A DNA stretch of 64,000 nucleotides, taken from the NCBI RefSeq assembly GCF_024764835.1, contig NZ_JALIGE010000075.1:426254-490253 (forward strand). Direction: 5' to 3'. The number at the start of each line of letters is the position of its first letter. Position 1 is the stretch's first letter. Positions 43,454-51,660 of the stretch are shown piece after piece. This DNA comes from Scandinavium hiltneri. GTDB taxonomy: Bacteria > Pseudomonadota > Gammaproteobacteria > Enterobacterales > Enterobacteriaceae. A model generated the notes under the pieces. The model saw only the letters and a program-made list of their open reading frames with translations. It searched no databases and had not been told where the DNA came from. Position numbers and translations under genes: made by a program.

Positions 43454-44344
43454 ATGTCATCCCGCAGTAAACAGGTTATCGCGCTCGCTGTACTCTCGTT
43501 GTCCTCTGTCTCGATACAAGCTATGGCAGAAGAGTTTATTGGTTTCGGCCAGGCGGGTAAGCCAGGCTCCTGGGCGCTTGAAGAGTACCCTGAATTCACG
43601 CACACCGCGCCTAACTCAAATTCGATAGCAACCTATAACGAACTCAGTTATTTCACCGAAACCGGGGCCACGGGAACGACCCGTGATCAGTATGAGTTCT
43701 GGGTTGGTGTGAATACAGGCTATGCCAACACCCATGACGCTCCAGGAGCAAATGGCGGAGGGATTTCAGCGCCTGGTGTTGGCTTTGAGTATTACTATCA
43801 GGTTGTGACGCCAGACAATGGAAAACACCCTGGAGATCCAGGATACCGGACATTCTGGACCAGCCCGACTCTGACGATGAACTTTCCCAATGGCAGCAGC
43901 AAAACGGCCGGCTATGGTGCCGGGGCTAACCAATACTCTTACAGCTTGAGTTGGGCTAACTGGATCCAGACAGATAAAATAGGCATCACGGCTAACCCGG
44001 TTGAACTGTTCTATGCATCGCATAACCAGAATGAGACTGAAACAGGCGAAGGGCAGTACGAAAAACTGCGCGGAGGACTGAGTGTCACATTGATGGATAT
44101 CGCTGCGGGTTATCAGGTTCGTCCCGATCTGTTTGCGGGTATCCATCATGCATACAGCATGAATGCATGGCGAAAGTCGGATTATGCAGAATCACGGGAA
44201 GGAAAAATTGGGCCGAGTGTCACATATCTGGGATTAGCTGACTACGGCTTATTTATTTGTGGCAATGTGGATTTCGATTACTACACCTCATCGAATTTAA
44301 AAAAATCTGAGTCGATCAGTATGTCGATAGTTAAAAACCTCTGA
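43454..44344 (+). CDS. Outer-membrane beta-barrel, phenol MetA-pathway-like channel
   Basis: A 296-residue exported protein. The signal peptide ends at AMA-EE (about residue 25). The mature part is rich in alternating aromatic and polar strands (YEFWVGVNTGYAN; FEYYYQVVTPDNG; YSYSLSWANWIQ) and has a short C-terminal strand, consistent with the MetA-pathway outer-membrane family. It lies 38 bases after DUF917 in the same operon and probably provides outer-membrane passage for the OPT substrate. The terminal residues (VKNL) are not the usual terminal aromatic, so the extreme 3' end may be altered at the adjacent repeat. Confidence 0.75.
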   Translation: MSSRSKQVIALAVLSLSSVSIQAMAEEFIGFGQAGKPGSWALEEYPEFTHTAPNSNSIATYNELSYFTETGATGTTRDQYEFWVGVNTGYANTHDAPGANGGGISAPGVGFEYYYQVVTPDNGKHPGDPGYRTFWTSPTLTMNFPNGSSKTAGYGAGANQYSYSLSWANWIQTDKIGITANPVELFYASHNQNETETGEGQYEKLRGGLSVTLMDIAAGYQVRPDLFAGIHHAYSMNAWRKSDYAESREGKIGPSVTYLGLADYGLFICGNVDFDYYTSSNLKKSESISMSIVKNL

Positions 44345-44363
44345 GGCATATCCCCAGTCCAAC

Positions 44364-44389
44364 TATAGGGCAGGACCGTCTACCGGAGC
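44364..44389 (+). repeat. 26-base direct repeat, copy B
   Basis: Second copy of the 38399-38424 repeat, three mismatches, same orientation, 20 bases after the outer-membrane protein stop. Bases 44390-44467 after it read as a short hydrophobic frame (LAFLLSVLLVFWYAPA) that may be the tail of another lost gene. Confidence 0.55.
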
Positions 44390-44467
44390 GAGATTTATTG
44401 TTTTGGCCTTCCTTTTATCGGTGCTATTAGTTTTCTGGTACGCTCCTGCCAGGCGGCGAAGAATTAA

Positions 44468-44641
44468 TGGGTGCCAGTGACGGGTTATGTAAGCTTCAGC
44501 GATGCAGCCCATGAAATAACAGATTATATCGTTGGGTATTACAGCGCGCTCAGGCCGCATGAATATAACGGCGGGTTACCACCCAACGAATCGGAAAATC
44601 GATACTGGAAAAACTCTCAAGTGGTGGCCAGTTTTTGTTGA
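44468..44641 (+). pseudogene. IS3-family transposase OrfB, 3' remnant
   Basis: The frame from 44468 gives WVPVTGYVSFSDAAHEITDY, then a segment ending LRPHEYNGGLPPNESENRYW and ASFC, stop at 44639-44641. This is the last ~57 residues of an IS3-family integrase-type transposase. An in-frame TAA lies just upstream at 44465-44467 and nothing of the 5' part remains. It abuts the melB fragment directly, so the IS insertion or a deletion from it removed the 5' part of melB. Confidence 0.8.
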
Positions 44642-44643
44642 CC

Positions 44644-45234
44644 ACTTCAAATCTGCTGACGCTTATTTTATTCCCCAGATTGGTTAAAGCTCTTTCGCGG
44701 CGTATTCTGTGGGCCGGAGCTGCGATTATGCCTGTACTGGGGAGTGTTGTATTACTCGGGATGGCGCTGAGCGGCACTCCCAGCGTTATCCTTATTTCAC
44801 TGGCTGGTGTATTACTGAATATAGGAACTGCACTATTCTGGGTGCTACAGGTTATTATGGTAGCTGATACGGTCGATTATGGTGAGTACACGATGAATAT
44901 TCGCTGCGAGAGTATCGCTTATTCGGTTCAGACGCTAGTGGTGAAAGCTGGCTCTGCATTCGCCGCCTGGTTTATTGCTGTCGCACTGGGAATGATCGGT
45001 TATATACCCAATGCAGTACAGTCGTCTGAAACTGTGCAGGGCATGCAGGCTATTATGATTGGTCTTCCTACTCTATTTTTTGCTCTTACATTGTATCTCT
45101 ATTTCCGATATTACAAATTAAATGGGGATATGCTACGACGGATTCAAATTCATCTGCTGGATAAATACCGTACCAAGCCTGTTTACATAGATCCTGAAGG
45201 AGAAGTCATGGCTGTGAAAATCAATGAGGGATAA
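44644..45234 (+). pseudogene. melB: Melibiose carrier MelB, 3' remnant
   Basis: C-terminal ~195 residues of a GPH-family sugar:cation symporter, closely matching E. coli MelB from about SNLLTLILFPRLVKALSRRI through ADTVDYGEYTMNIRCESIAY to RRIQIHLLDKYRTKP. The first ~270 residues, with the cation and sugar sites of helices I-IV, are missing and the frame starts straight out of the IS3 remnant. No melA is visible. It is non-functional. It should not be read as a YihO/YihP remnant: the match is specific to MelB. Confidence 0.88.
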
Positions 45235-45640
45235 GTTGTATGATGGGGCTGCAATAGTTACCTGGCAGCATCACTGGCCACATTATTATTATATCGCAAA
45301 GCGTCAAGGTATTATTGGTTGTCCGTAATACACAGTGGCTCTCCTGACAGATGTATGCCACGTTTGTGGAGAGGTTAGTTTTATGGTTAGTTTACCAAAT
45401 GTTGATGGCGATAACGCGGTGAACTTCCTCACGTCAGTGCTGAGTTGCTGATGACTCTCCGTGGGGGTGGCACCACGGATGCGTATACCGGGTTAAGTAC
45501 GGAAGTCTTAACCCGGTTGATATGATAAACCACTTCAGTCAGAAAAGAATTCCTGCCCGGACACATCATTTTTTGTTTAGGTCCCAACAACAGTCAGCAT
45601 GAGAGTAGCAAGTCAAGACCTGACGTCTTACGAACCCCGC
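45235..45640. other. Gene-free interval
   Basis: No supported gene between the melB remnant and the nitronate monooxygenase scar. It contains CTCTCC...GGAGAG symmetry near 45331-45376 and a strong hairpin (listed separately). Confidence 0.5.
45487..45517. terminator. Isolated hairpin
   Basis: Perfect 11-base inverted repeat ACCGGGTTAAG / CTTAACCCGGT with a 9-base loop. No intact gene on either side; perhaps the former terminator of melB or of the truncated minus-strand gene. Confidence 0.55.
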
Positions 45641-45659
45641 GACGAGCGGAAGTCGGCAA

Positions 45660-45850
45660 AGACTTTACAGTGTTGCCAGACAGCTCAACGAAAGGCCGAG
45701 AACGTCACCTATTATACCGCCCGCCATGATGACCGGAACTTTCACGCGATCAATGACCATGGGAACGATGCTGAATGTATCAATCACCCGGGACGGTGCC
45801 TCCCTTATCAAAACCCGTGGCGATGATGATATCAGTTCCTAATTTTTCGT
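45660..45850 (-). pseudogene. Nitronate monooxygenase-like remnant
   Basis: On the minus strand, EKLGTDIIIATGFDKGGTVP is followed, after a frameshift near 45784, by IDTFSIVPMVIDRVKVPVIM and AGGIIGD. This is the FMN-binding core of nitronate monooxygenase (2-nitropropane dioxygenase) TIM barrels (GxDxIxAxGxxxGG ... VPVxAAGGI). Both ends are missing and a stop follows. It lies just past the yihR-like stop, so it may have been a further gene of that operon or debris. Confidence 0.65.
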
Positions 45851-45864
45851 TACCGCCCGATCTA

Positions 45865-46752
45865 TTACGCTAATGGCCTGATTCGCCAAAAAGTTTCAAT
45901 AATAAGCGGTGTTTGTAGGGTAACAACTTCAGGAGTAATGTTGATAGCATTTGGTGCCTGAGTCATAGCATTTACGCAGGTGGCATCCGATTGTTTATTA
46001 AAAATGACCATACTTTTACCGTTTGAAGTCATTTCCAGACTGATTTTACCCGGCCATTTCAGGTGTGCTTTCAGTCCTTTTTCAAAACCAAAACAGTCAT
46101 CCCATGGGCCAGGACGAGGGGCAATTCGCAGCCCGGTTGGCAATTCATTTTCCCCTGACTCTTCCTGCCAGTCCGCATCAAAATCAACCACCAATGGCTT
46201 ATCATTATTTTCTGCTAAAACTTTTGCAAACCAAGGATGCCAGCCCGCAGACGCTGGGAATGCTTCTCCTGATGTATCAATTTGCAGGCGTAACAGTACA
46301 CCTTTATCAGTGACCACAATCTTTTGTGTCACGCTTCCTTCCCACGGCCACGGCTCACTCAGTACCAACTGCATTGTCACCGAATTTTCCGTGCTCTCGA
46401 TAACTTTCCAGTGGTTATAACACGCCATACCATGCAGAGCGTGTGGCGGCTTGTTAACCGGCAACGCATATTGATCGCCATTAAAATTGAGAGTGCCAAA
46501 ACCCAGACGCCCAACCCAAGGCACCATCGGAAAACATCCATACTGGAATGCACGCCGCTCGCTATGCCATTTCCGCAGCAGTTCATAACCATAAGCCTTA
46601 AGAGATACGATCCTCGCTCCATCGTACGAACAAATACGCACGCTGATTGGCCCTTTTTCCAGACTAACATCCATCTGCCCGGGTCCTGGCCATGGGGTAT
46701 CAAATGTTTGCCGCAAAGCCTGGTGGTGATAAAAACCTTGGTTATCGTCCAT
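45865..46752 (-). CDS. yihR: Sulfoquinovose mutarotase homologue YihR
   Basis: A 295-residue aldose 1-epimerase-like protein, very close to E. coli YihR from memory (LRQTFDTPWPGPGQMDV; RICSYDGARIVSLKAYGYEL; VNKPPHALHGMACYNHWKVIES). YihR-type proteins interconvert sulfoquinovose anomers. Family catalytic residues are kept: His in ALHG, His in PASAGWHPWF (about 178-187), and a C-terminal Glu region. It is the last gene of the minus-strand operon and overlaps the upstream MFS gene by 11 bases. AGGGAG precedes the ATG. Its presence points to a cyclic sulfo-aldose passing through this pathway. Confidence 0.87.
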   Translation of the reverse strand: MDDNQGFYHHQALRQTFDTPWPGPGQMDVSLEKGPISVRICSYDGARIVSLKAYGYELLRKWHSERRAFQYGCFPMVPWVGRLGFGTLNFNGDQYALPVNKPPHALHGMACYNHWKVIESTENSVTMQLVLSEPWPWEGSVTQKIVVTDKGVLLRLQIDTSGEAFPASAGWHPWFAKVLAENNDKPLVVDFDADWQEESGENELPTGLRIAPRPGPWDDCFGFEKGLKAHLKWPGKISLEMTSNGKSMVIFNKQSDATCVNAMTQAPNAINITPEVVTLQTPLIIETFWRIRPLA

Positions 46753-48115
46753 TGTATTGCTCCCTGATATGTCGATATGTGTGATGAATTTTGTTAGGAG
46801 CCACCGCTTGTGAGTTACGTGGTTCAGGCTTAATTAGCCAGACGCAGATAAATGACACGACCGAAACGATGAGTAAAAACAGGGCGACATACCATACTTC
46901 CCCTTTTCCCAGAGCAAGTAAACTTGATGCGATGAGCGGACTCATACCACCGAGAATGGCAGAAAACTGATAAGCGAAGGAAAGACCGGTATAACGCACC
47001 CTGGTGCCAAACATGCGGGTAAAAAGGGTCGGTTGAACGGCAAACATCATGGTTGGCCCGAGGTTGTAGCCAACAATCATGCTGCACCAGATGATTAGGG
47101 TGTTCCGGGTATCCAGCAGAAGAAAAAAAGGAAAAGCATAAAGCACACAGAAACCTGCACCCAGCAGGTAAATTTTTCTCTGACCAATCCTATCAGAGAT
47201 CCATCCCACCAGCGGGCAACATACAATTCCAATAGCGGAAGCAATCAGCATACCGGTGAGCGGAATGTCCCGCGACAAAGCCAACTGGGTTGAAATATAA
47301 ACAATACCGAACGCATTGATAATATTCGAAGAAACGCTCTCAGCCAGACGGGCACCTAAGGCGAGCAAAATGTTACGTGGGTGTTTACGAAAAAGCTCTA
47401 TTAGTGGCGGTGGCGCTTTAGATGGTGTAGGCCTAAGTTGCTGCATTTTAAAGTCAGTGGTTTCCTCGGTATGCAAGCGGATAAACATCCCCACGACCAG
47501 CATGATGGCCGACAGCCAGAATGGAATGCGCCAGCCCCACGACAGAAACTGTTCCTGAGTCAGCAAAGAGTTGCACAAAGCAAAGACCCCTGTTGCTAAC
47601 ATAATGCCTACCGAGGCCGCTGTTTGCGGCAGCGCCCCCAAAAATCCCCGCTTCGACTCAGGTGCTGATTCAATAGTCATTAGCGCAGCACCGCCATACT
47701 CTCCCCCCAGACCAAACCCCTGAATTAAGCGCAACGCCATAAGAGTGATCGGAGCCCAGATACCTATATCCTGGTAAGTAGGAATAAAACCAATCAGGAA
47801 AGTTGAAGTACCGACAATGCCTAACGTCCAGATTAAGGTAATCTTGCGACCCACTTTGTCGCCAAAGTGCCCAAATACAATTCCCCCTAGCGGGCGTGTT
47901 AAAAAACCCACACCAAAGGTCGCAAATGCCGCGATCAATCCAATGAATGGATCACTATCCGGGAAAAATAACGGTGCGAAAACCAGTCCTGCGGCAGTAC
48001 CAAAAATAAAAAAGTCATACCATTCAAGTAACGCGCCCGCAAAACTACCAATTACGACTCTTCGCATCGCTTTACCTGTCAGACCTGGCTCTGGCTTTGT
48101 TAAGCTTTCAGACAT
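46742..48115 (-). CDS. MFS transporter, metabolite:H+ symporter (MHS) type
   Basis: A 457-residue, 12-helix MFS protein of the ShiA/ProP/KgtP (MHS) group. Group markers are the N-terminal GALLEWYDFFIFGTAAGL (about 28-45), the loop motif FGHFGDKVGRK (about 81-91), and RLIQGFGLGGEYGGA (about 130-144). MHS carriers usually import organic acids or zwitterions with protons. In this operon it takes the place of the GPH-type YihO/YihP pair of E. coli. Anionic sulfonates fit such a carrier as import or export substrate, but direction is not deducible. It overlaps yihR. Confidence 0.85.
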   Translation of the reverse strand: MSESLTKPEPGLTGKAMRRVVIGSFAGALLEWYDFFIFGTAAGLVFAPLFFPDSDPFIGLIAAFATFGVGFLTRPLGGIVFGHFGDKVGRKITLIWTLGIVGTSTFLIGFIPTYQDIGIWAPITLMALRLIQGFGLGGEYGGAALMTIESAPESKRGFLGALPQTAASVGIMLATGVFALCNSLLTQEQFLSWGWRIPFWLSAIMLVVGMFIRLHTEETTDFKMQQLRPTPSKAPPPLIELFRKHPRNILLALGARLAESVSSNIINAFGIVYISTQLALSRDIPLTGMLIASAIGIVCCPLVGWISDRIGQRKIYLLGAGFCVLYAFPFFLLLDTRNTLIIWCSMIVGYNLGPTMMFAVQPTLFTRMFGTRVRYTGLSFAYQFSAILGGMSPLIASSLLALGKGEVWYVALFLLIVSVVSFICVWLIKPEPRNSQAVAPNKIHHTYRHIREQYNGR

Positions 48116-48206
48116 TTTATTTCCTCTCCAGTTGGTGAGAAAAATGTGAAATTTCTATTCACAGTAGTTAGAGGTAAGTATTGCGCCGGAAGTCCGGCGC
48201 TTAGAG

Positions 48207-49637
48207 TTATTTTTGTTCCAGCTCACTTAATACATCAGCATCTTCCACATCGACATTTGCCCCCAATGGTTCCCACTTAATCAGCAGGCAGGTAACAAAC
48301 CCAATGAATGGTACGGCGGCGAGCCAATAAAACGCATCGGTTTTGAGACTCCCCCACAGCATTGGCCAGATAATCAAACCGGCAATGGCCCCGGTGCGCA
48401 TAATGGCACGAGCAAAGCCCACACCTGTCGGACGAATGCTTGGTGGATAAGAGAGCGTTGCGATAGTCATCCCCAGCCCGCCAGGCCCCGCTGAGTGGAA
48501 AAAAATTATCGAACCTAACAACCCCAGTGAGAGCCATGGGCTCGCCGTCGCCAGCGCACCCAGCGCTAACAGCGCCAGTGTTACGACCACAAAACCATAC
48601 ATTGACTGCCTACGAGTCCCGAGACGCTGCAAAGCAAGTGAACCAATTAACCCGCCGGTTATGCCACATAACGCATTAACCACTGCAGAGCCTGATAGCG
48701 CGCCCATTAACCCACCCGATAAAATTCCAGCCAGTGTCAGAGGCAAATAAACGCCAACAGCGTTGTATTGCCAGGCTTGCATGGTGGCGACCACGCAACC
48801 GAGTATGGTCCTCCTGCGGTAGCGTTTATTAAACAAGATCCCATAGCCACCTTGTATTTTGTGCTCGTTGATTGCCTGATGTTCAGCAGGAACAGCCTTA
48901 CCGACACTTGCCTGCACACCGTAACGGTGCCGCAAGATTGTACATGCCTCATCATAACGCCCGACACGTGCCGCCCACATTGCGGATTCACCGATGAAGA
49001 AATAACGCAGGATCATAATGATGATGGCAAAGACTGCGCCCGCAAAAATCCCGTAGCGCCACAAATCAGCTTCAGCAACGTTGGACATCAAGAACAACAT
49101 CACAACGAGATAGACTACCGTCGTGGAGACATACCACGCCATTTGCCATAAATTGACTGAAGAACCCGTTTTTTTCGATGATGATCCCCTGAGTTCAGCT
49201 ACCGCATTCGTGGCAAGGGGAAAGTCGATCCCAAGACCGAATCCCATCACAACACGACAGACCAGCACCCACCAGATATTGGGGGCGATAGCGACAGCAG
49301 CAGCGCCGATAGTACATAACGCCATGCCTATCAAAAATGCGCGGCGCTGGCCAAAGCGGTTGATCACCCGGTTTGCCAACAGACCACCGATTAACGCGGC
49401 AATCAGTACCGAGGCATTTACGGTTGCCGCAAGGCCCGGAGAAATACCGAACTGTACCGCAATATATTTATTACCGAACCCGACCATTGCCGCCTGATAG
49501 GCATCAATCAAAATGCCCCCCAGTGCAATAAAAATGACTCCTACGCTTGTATTAATAGCAGAGTTTTTATTAATAATATCAATTACATCTTGTGGTCTGC
49601 TGATCGTGTAAGGCGCAGGACTGGTGATTTGTGACAT
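48207..49637 (-). CDS. MFS transporter, sugar-porter-like
   Basis: A 476-residue MFS protein with 12 predicted helices, unrelated in subfamily to the MHS transporter next to it. Markers: LGGILIDAYQAAMVGFGNKYI (helix 1, DxYD-like), RVINRFGQRRAF (loop 2-3) and RVVMGFGLGIDFPLATNAVAEL. The IGESAMWAARVGRYDEA segment after helix 6 resembles the PESPRWL motif of sugar porters and YgcS-like carriers. Start: ATG 49637, AAGGA 7 bases upstream (a GTG 3 bases earlier is also open). It is transcribed between the dehydrogenase and the MHS transporter genes. Two unlike carriers suggest one importer and one exporter. Confidence 0.85.
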   Translation of the reverse strand: MSQITSPAPYTISRPQDVIDIINKNSAINTSVGVIFIALGGILIDAYQAAMVGFGNKYIAVQFGISPGLAATVNASVLIAALIGGLLANRVINRFGQRRAFLIGMALCTIGAAAVAIAPNIWWVLVCRVVMGFGLGIDFPLATNAVAELRGSSSKKTGSSVNLWQMAWYVSTTVVYLVVMLFLMSNVAEADLWRYGIFAGAVFAIIIMILRYFFIGESAMWAARVGRYDEACTILRHRYGVQASVGKAVPAEHQAINEHKIQGGYGILFNKRYRRRTILGCVVATMQAWQYNAVGVYLPLTLAGILSGGLMGALSGSAVVNALCGITGGLIGSLALQRLGTRRQSMYGFVVVTLALLALGALATASPWLSLGLLGSIIFFHSAGPGGLGMTIATLSYPPSIRPTGVGFARAIMRTGAIAGLIIWPMLWGSLKTDAFYWLAAVPFIGFVTCLLIKWEPLGANVDVEDADVLSELEQK

Positions 49638-49703
49638 CACATGATCCTTTTCTTAGTTGTAGATCAACGCAACATAATTGTTGCGTTGGCAGAAGTAGAA
49701 CAA

Positions 49704-50714
49704 TTATTCGTCAGTAAATTGCAGCATGACCTTAATCGAGTCGTTTTGCTGCGCACGTTCAAAAGCAGAAGCAGCTTCGCTAACCGGATACAGATCCGTG
49801 ACCAGCTCGCTGGTTTCGAATAGACCATCTGCCAGCCATTTGATCACCACATCAAAATCTTCGGGTATATACATGCCGGAATTGAGCAGGTCGCGCTCAA
49901 AGCGTTGCATACCTGGCAGTGGAATTTCTCGAGGCCCACTCGGCACTCCCATACAAACCACCGTGCCACCAGCATATACGCGAGTGCACGCTTCATTAAG
50001 GGTGGACTGTGCCGCAACAACATCAATCGCGCCAGTAAAACGCATGGCGGCATCAAGCTCATCCGGGGCATATACTTCAGAGGCTCCTAATTTCAATGCC
50101 AGCGCGCGTTTCGCAGGATCAGGCTCGATGACCGTAATTTTCCCGGCGCCCATAATGCGCAGTGCCTGTACGATTGAAAGCCCAATCGTACCTGCTCCTA
50201 TCACCAGTACTGTTTCCCGCGAATTTTCTGGCATACGGTTAACACAATGGCGCGCACAGGCAGCAGGCTCTGCAAATGCCAGCACCTTTAGCGGTAAAGA
50301 GGCAGGGGCAGCATGGCAATTACGGGCCGGAACGATATGTTGGGAGCGCGCAAACCCCGGCGCACGAAAACCTGCAACTTGTGGCGGCTCACACAGGTTA
50401 AAGCGCCCGGCCTTACAGGCACGGCACTCCATACAAGCCATGATCGGGTCGACGACAACATGATCTCCGGGCTTCACATTGGTTACGTCGCTTCCTACTT
50501 CTGTGACTCTGGCTGCAATTTCGTGGCCTGGAACCACAGGCGGTTTAGCAAAAGGGTGCCCTCCTTTGAGGACATGTAAATCTGAACCGCAAATCCCATA
50601 GAAGACTGGGGTGATGCGGACTTCGTGCGGCTTAAGCTCTTTATGCGGCAGTTCCAGGTATTCGGTTGTCACTTTGCCTATATCTGAAAATAAAACCTGG
50701 GTTATCTTATCCAT
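49704..50714 (-). CDS. Zinc-dependent medium-chain dehydrogenase
   Basis: A 336-residue MDR enzyme of the sorbitol/threonine-dehydrogenase type. Catalytic zinc ligands are C42 (GICGSDLH), H64-E65 (VPGHE) and E149 (AFAEP); the structural zinc site is C94, C97, C100, C108. The nucleotide fold is VIGAGTIGLSIVQ (171-183). The frame is open further upstream, but ATG 50714 has GGAG 7 bases before it and gives the family's usual N-terminus. E. coli's sulfoquinovose locus has no such enzyme. It may oxidise a sulfo-polyol to the ketose that the kinase uses, or oxidise the C3 product. This is inference. Confidence 0.88.
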   Translation of the reverse strand: MDKITQVLFSDIGKVTTEYLELPHKELKPHEVRITPVFYGICGSDLHVLKGGHPFAKPPVVPGHEIAARVTEVGSDVTNVKPGDHVVVDPIMACMECRACKAGRFNLCEPPQVAGFRAPGFARSQHIVPARNCHAAPASLPLKVLAFAEPAACARHCVNRMPENSRETVLVIGAGTIGLSIVQALRIMGAGKITVIEPDPAKRALALKLGASEVYAPDELDAAMRFTGAIDVVAAQSTLNEACTRVYAGGTVVCMGVPSGPREIPLPGMQRFERDLLNSGMYIPEDFDVVIKWLADGLFETSELVTDLYPVSEAASAFERAQQNDSIKVMLQFTDE

Positions 50715-50748
50715 TACCGTTCTCCATACACATTTGAACAAATAAGAA

Positions 50749-51636
50749 TTAACGCTGGGACATCCCTTCATCAACAATTTCGGCCAGTCGTTTCAGACGC
50801 GGCACAGACACATCTCGGAGCATAGTGAGTGGGTCTGTCGCACCAATAACTGATGCCCATACCGCGCGCCCGGCGAGGAAACCAGATGCCCCGCCTTTCA
50901 TCGCAATGCGTACTGCACGACCAAAAATGTCGGTATCAACACCGGAAGAAAGAATGACCCACGGCATCGCCATTTGATCGTTAAGTTTCTGGCAAGCTGC
51001 CAACAGTGTTTTTTCATCCCCTTTACCACCGGCTGGCATTTCAGCTTTGTATAAATCAGCGCCAGTGCTACCCAACTCTGCCGCTGCCGCAACAATGGCA
51101 GCCTCACGATCAAAACCCCAGCCGCTACGGGGTGGACGAACAACCGGTTCAATGATGCTGACAAGACCTGCACTACGGCAACGTGCTACAAATTCATCCA
51201 CCATTTGTAAACGCGTCTCTGCGGCTTCATCCTCTCTCCACAGCACCAACAGTTTCATGGCTTTGGCTCCCATTTCACGGGCGGTAAATGGATCAACTGT
51301 CTTATCGATTTCAACACTATCAACGGGAATGCCATTGCCAGGGAGGAAATGGTCTGCTGCGATAATCAATCCACAAGAATCAGCTACCACACGTTGTTCA
51401 ACGATTTGGTCAAAGCAATACTGTTTATCAGCCAGCACCGCAGAAGCATACGGAGACAAAATACGTGTCGCAGCCACTTTGAAATCGGTCAGCATGCTGT
51501 CGGCAACGGGCTTTGTCTGGCCGGAGGCGATAAACATCAGGCGCATTGCTTCGCGTTGATCGACGGCTAACATGGCAAATCCGCCATCCGGTCGGGAAAT
51601 ATCTTTAAGGCTAAACGGGGGTTTCTGGGAAGACAT
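50749..51636 (-). CDS. yihT: Sulfofructose-1-phosphate aldolase homologue YihT
   Basis: Class I aldolase of 295 residues, strongly similar to E. coli YihT (DISRPDGGFAMLAVDQREAM; AADHFLPGNGIPVDSV; EPVVRPPR; GFLAGRAVWASV). YihT splits 6-deoxy-6-sulfofructose 1-phosphate into DHAP and 3-sulfolactaldehyde. The Schiff-base Lys is K197 in GADLYKAEM (E. coli Lys193, four-residue offset), and R257 in GFLAGRAVW corresponds to the Arg recalled as binding phosphate/sulfonate in E. coli (R253). AGGAG precedes the ATG. It lies 24 bases downstream of the reductase gene in the same operon. Confidence 0.93.
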   Translation of the reverse strand: MSSQKPPFSLKDISRPDGGFAMLAVDQREAMRLMFIASGQTKPVADSMLTDFKVAATRILSPYASAVLADKQYCFDQIVEQRVVADSCGLIIAADHFLPGNGIPVDSVEIDKTVDPFTAREMGAKAMKLLVLWREDEAAETRLQMVDEFVARCRSAGLVSIIEPVVRPPRSGWGFDREAAIVAAAAELGSTGADLYKAEMPAGGKGDEKTLLAACQKLNDQMAMPWVILSSGVDTDIFGRAVRIAMKGGASGFLAGRAVWASVIGATDPLTMLRDVSVPRLKRLAEIVDEGMSQR

Positions 51637-51660
51637 AAGAACTCCTGATAATAAGCAAAA

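Noticed and set aside
44644..45234. Possible YihO/YihP (sulfoquinovose transporter) remnant near the sulfosugar locus
   Set aside because: The fragment follows MelB specifically, including its C-terminal RRIQIHLLDKYR segment, so it is not evidence for a lost GPH sulfosugar transporter.
45599..45826. 75-codon plus-strand frame
   Set aside because: It is the reverse strand of the nitronate monooxygenase remnant, which explains the sequence better.
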